Below are positions 19,923 to 21,935 of a stretch of DNA of 21,935 bases, piece after piece. This DNA is from an uncultured Curvibacter sp. (GTDB lineage Bacteria; Pseudomonadota; Gammaproteobacteria; Burkholderiales; Burkholderiaceae), in NCBI GenBank assembly GCA_946481355.1, contig CAMLNH010000007.1:1-21935 (forward strand), given 5' to 3'. Both the position numbers and the translations under genes were made by a program. The notes under the pieces are model-generated. The model saw only the letters and a program-made list of their open reading frames with translations. It was not told where the DNA came from and ran no database searches. Numbering within the stretch: the first letter of the stretch is position 1; each line of letters starts with the position of its first letter.

Positions 19923-21935
19923 CAGGCCGGCGGATCGGCCTGGATATCCATGTAGACGCTGTTGCGCATGGCCAGCTCGGCCACGGCATCGAAGGCACGA
20001 TCGACCACGGCCCCTTGCGATACCAGGCGCAGCTGATCCTGGGCCACGAGTCGGTCGAACATGCGCCGCGTCATCGAATGGTTGGCACCATTGCTGCTGG
20101 AGAACAGGCAAAGGCTGGCGTTGTCACTGAGCCAGACCAGCTGCAGACGCGCCCACTGCCCGCTGACCTGCAGTTCGATCCAGCTGCCGGGCTGCAGCTG
20201 TTCAAGCTGCAGCAAACCTGCGTTCGCCATCAACTCAAGCGGAGCCGGCTCCGTATCGGACGCACGATCCACCAGGCCCATGGGCTCGGTGGCCGGGAAG
20301 TCCGCCGGAACCGTCGCGGCGAAGTCGACTCTGGGCTCTTCGCTCATGTCATCCATGAAGCCTGAATCTCGCGCCTCCTCCGGCGCAAGCCAGGGTCCCT
20401 GGGCCGGCGCAGACGCAGCACGCAGGCTGCGCGCGGACGACATGCCTTCCATCCCGCCCTGATGCAGGGTGAAGAGCTGCGCAAAGAAATGCTCCGTCTG
20501 CTCTGCAGGATAGTCGATGAGGGCCAACCCCTGACGCAAGCCCTGAACCAGTTGCGGGATCAGCTTGACCAGCTGACCCGGCTGCTGACGGGTCAGATCG
20601 GGGCGCACGCTCCAGAATAGATCCTCGAGCAAGGCCACGTGATCAGTTCCCCCTGGGCCGGCAAGGCCATCGATCCTCGCCTTGGCCATGACCTGAGCCC
20701 ACGGCCCACATGCAAAGTCGACCGCCAGATCGGGCACCAGCACGGTATCCGCTTGCTGCCGGATGTGTTCAGCAATTTGCCGCGCCAGTTCGTTGCGTCG
20801 CTCTGCCTGCTGCAGAGCCTGGACAGCCGCCTGCTGCTGCGCCTGCCGGACCTGCTCAGCCTGGGCCCAGTGGCGACGCAAGCGTTCCAGCGCCGCGGCA
20901 AAGGTCGCCGGATCACCGGCACGCGCCGGATCGATCTCTCCAAGCGCCAATCGCAGATGCGCGAGAAATGCGTCGAAGCCGGCCGTTGTTTCATCCGGAT
21001 ACGCAAAGCTGTGCTGCACGACATCTTCCAGCAAGAGGCGGGCAGGATGCTTCTTGTCGTGGAAGAAGTTCAGGTCACTGCGAGCCAACATCAACAGGGC
21101 TGGCTCCAGTTCATAGATCAGCTGCCAGACCGGCGGCAAGATGCGCGGATCGCCGGCAATGTTGGCGATGATCAGGTTGACCACCTCCTGCGCCAGCTGC
21201 TCGGAGTTCTGGGCCGAACCCGACACCAGACCATGCAACTGCTGCACCGTCAATTGGGCCACAGCCGCTGCCATCGGCCTAGCAGACGACCCTGCGCCTG
21301 CCATCGCAACGGCGGTAGGCTTCTGGGGGGCACCCGCGTTCTGAGCGTGGCCTCTGCCAGCCGGCTGCACCGGACGATTGATGGCATAGCGCGCCGGCTG
21401 GATCCTCTGCTGTCTGAGCTGTCCCAACAGACTGCGATAAACCTCCCGCAACTGCTTACCCAGCAGAGGCACCAGCACTTGGGACCAGCAGGCTTGCGTG
21501 CGCGCATCACCCGGCTGTTCTCCCAGCAGCGTCTGCAAGACCTCCAGGAAAACCTCGGGACGCAGGGGGTTGCGTTCAGATCGGACTTGCGAAAAACCCA
21601 TCAAGGCACTGACCAGCGCATTGAGCTCCGACAACTCCAGTTCGGATTCGAGCAGGACCTGCTGTAGGCCACGCACGGTGCTGATGCGCTGCTGCACCTG
21701 CTGCTCGTCCATCAACTCCAGCTGATCGAAGCGGATGCTGGAAGGCCCCGAATCGGCAATCGTGCTGAGCGGGTTGTCGCCGAGCTCGCGTTCAAAGGCC
21801 AGGCGCAGCATCTCCGGATAGCGCTGACGTAAATCCGGCGCGGCCTGCGTCAACGCCATGGCAGCGCGTGCCCGGTTGTCACGCTCCGCCAGGTCACGTG
21901 TCTGCTCAGCGTAGCGGCGCAATCCCACCCGCCCC
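19922..21935 (-). CDS. DUF1631 family protein (N terminus outside window)
   Basis: At least 668 residues of a large soluble protein of the DUF1631 family (PF07793) are visible. The frame is open to the window edge, so the true start is probably beyond 21935. Features include the N-terminal LRQRYPEMLRLAFERELGD and the PLSTIADSGPSSIRFDQLELMDEQQVQQRI region. The central core has ILPPVWQLIYELEPALLMLARSDLNFFHDKKHPARLLL, followed by a Gln/Ala-rich coiled-coil-like helix (QQQAAVQALQQAERRNELARQ). Near the end, LQPGSWIELQVSGQWARLQLVWLSD...LFSSSNGANHSMTRR resembles a PilZ-like beta barrel. The function is not established. A cyclic-di-GMP link is a structural guess only. The 3' end touches the repeat element, which supplies the first base of the reverse-complement stop codon. 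Confidence 0.85.
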   Translation of the reverse strand, partial: GRVGLRRYAEQTRDLAERDNRARAAMALTQAAPDLRQRYPEMLRLAFERELGDNPLSTIADSGPSSIRFDQLELMDEQQVQQRISTVRGLQQVLLESELELSELNALVSALMGFSQVRSERNPLRPEVFLEVLQTLLGEQPGDARTQACWSQVLVPLLGKQLREVYRSLLGQLRQQRIQPARYAINRPVQPAGRGHAQNAGAPQKPTAVAMAGAGSSARPMAAAVAQLTVQQLHGLVSGSAQNSEQLAQEVVNLIIANIAGDPRILPPVWQLIYELEPALLMLARSDLNFFHDKKHPARLLLEDVVQHSFAYPDETTAGFDAFLAHLRLALGEIDPARAGDPATFAAALERLRRHWAQAEQVRQAQQQAAVQALQQAERRNELARQIAEHIRQQADTVLVPDLAVDFACGPWAQVMAKARIDGLAGPGGTDHVALLEDLFWSVRPDLTRQQPGQLVKLIPQLVQGLRQGLALIDYPAEQTEHFFAQLFTLHQGGMEGMSSARSLRAASAPAQGPWLAPEEARDSGFMDDMSEEPRVDFAATVPADFPATEPMGLVDRASDTEPAPLELMANAGLLQLEQLQPGSWIELQVSGQWARLQLVWLSDNASLCLFSSSNGANHSMTRRMFDRLVAQDQLRLVSQGAVVDRAFDAVAELAMRNSVYMDIQADPPA

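Overview
The window looks like a chromosomal segment from a high-GC betaproteobacterium, most likely Burkholderiales and Comamonadaceae-like. The evidence is the strong GC bias, the gene families present (class II NrdJ with TSCPD repeats, DUF502, DUF1631, PA0069-type radical SAM protein, a TAXI protein coupled to a P1 peptidase) and the intergenic DNA. I see no tRNA, rRNA, CRISPR array, transposase or phage gene. The genus assignment is inference.

Layout. 1-1047 is the 3' end of a B12-dependent ribonucleotide reductase. 1169-2164 is a two-gene unit: a stand-alone PAS protein and a hemerythrin-like protein. 2185-3936 reads on the minus strand: an orphan type IV pilin-like protein, a 2OG-Fe(II) dioxygenase-like protein and a universal stress protein. 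4078-5418 holds a DUF502 membrane protein, an unknown membrane protein and a small unknown protein. 5461-10175 is the most interesting block: a perfect 22-bp palindrome next to a -10 box, then six tightly packed genes. These are a 2Fe-2S subunit and a Tat-exported molybdenum hydroxylase (IorA/IorB-like), followed by soxX, soxY, soxZ and a frameshifted soxA. No soxB or soxCD is present in the window. 10209-13004 is a membrane-bound dCache-HAMP-PAS-GGDEF-EAL protein. 13070-15127 is a small periplasmic metal (probably copper) cluster: a His/Cys-rich small protein, a cupredoxin fused to a Spy/CpxP-like helical domain, and a DUF411 protein. 15134-16915 is a divergent pair, a PA0069-type radical SAM protein and a methyltransferase, sharing a perfect LexA/SOS box. 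17030-19769 holds an RlpA-like lipoprotein, a P1 (DmpA/NylC-type) peptidase and a membrane-anchored TAXI protein. 19780-19922 is a 143-bp MITE-like repeat with imperfect terminal inverted repeats. The rest is the C-terminal two thirds or more of a DUF1631 protein.

How the genes work together. In the central operon, a periplasmic Mo hydroxylase without a FAD subunit is translationally coupled to Sox cytochromes and the SoxYZ carrier. The SoxY lacks the canonical GGCGG sulfur-carrying arm and ends AACLEELQ. This suggests a variant Sox pathway or a repurposed carrier, but the substrate cannot be read from the sequence.

Six genes share a second pattern. Each has a -10-like hexamer whose first base lies exactly 12 or 13 nt before the ATG and has no Shine-Dalgarno sequence, which predicts leaderless or 1-nt-leader mRNAs. 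Other genes here have clear ribosome-binding sites.
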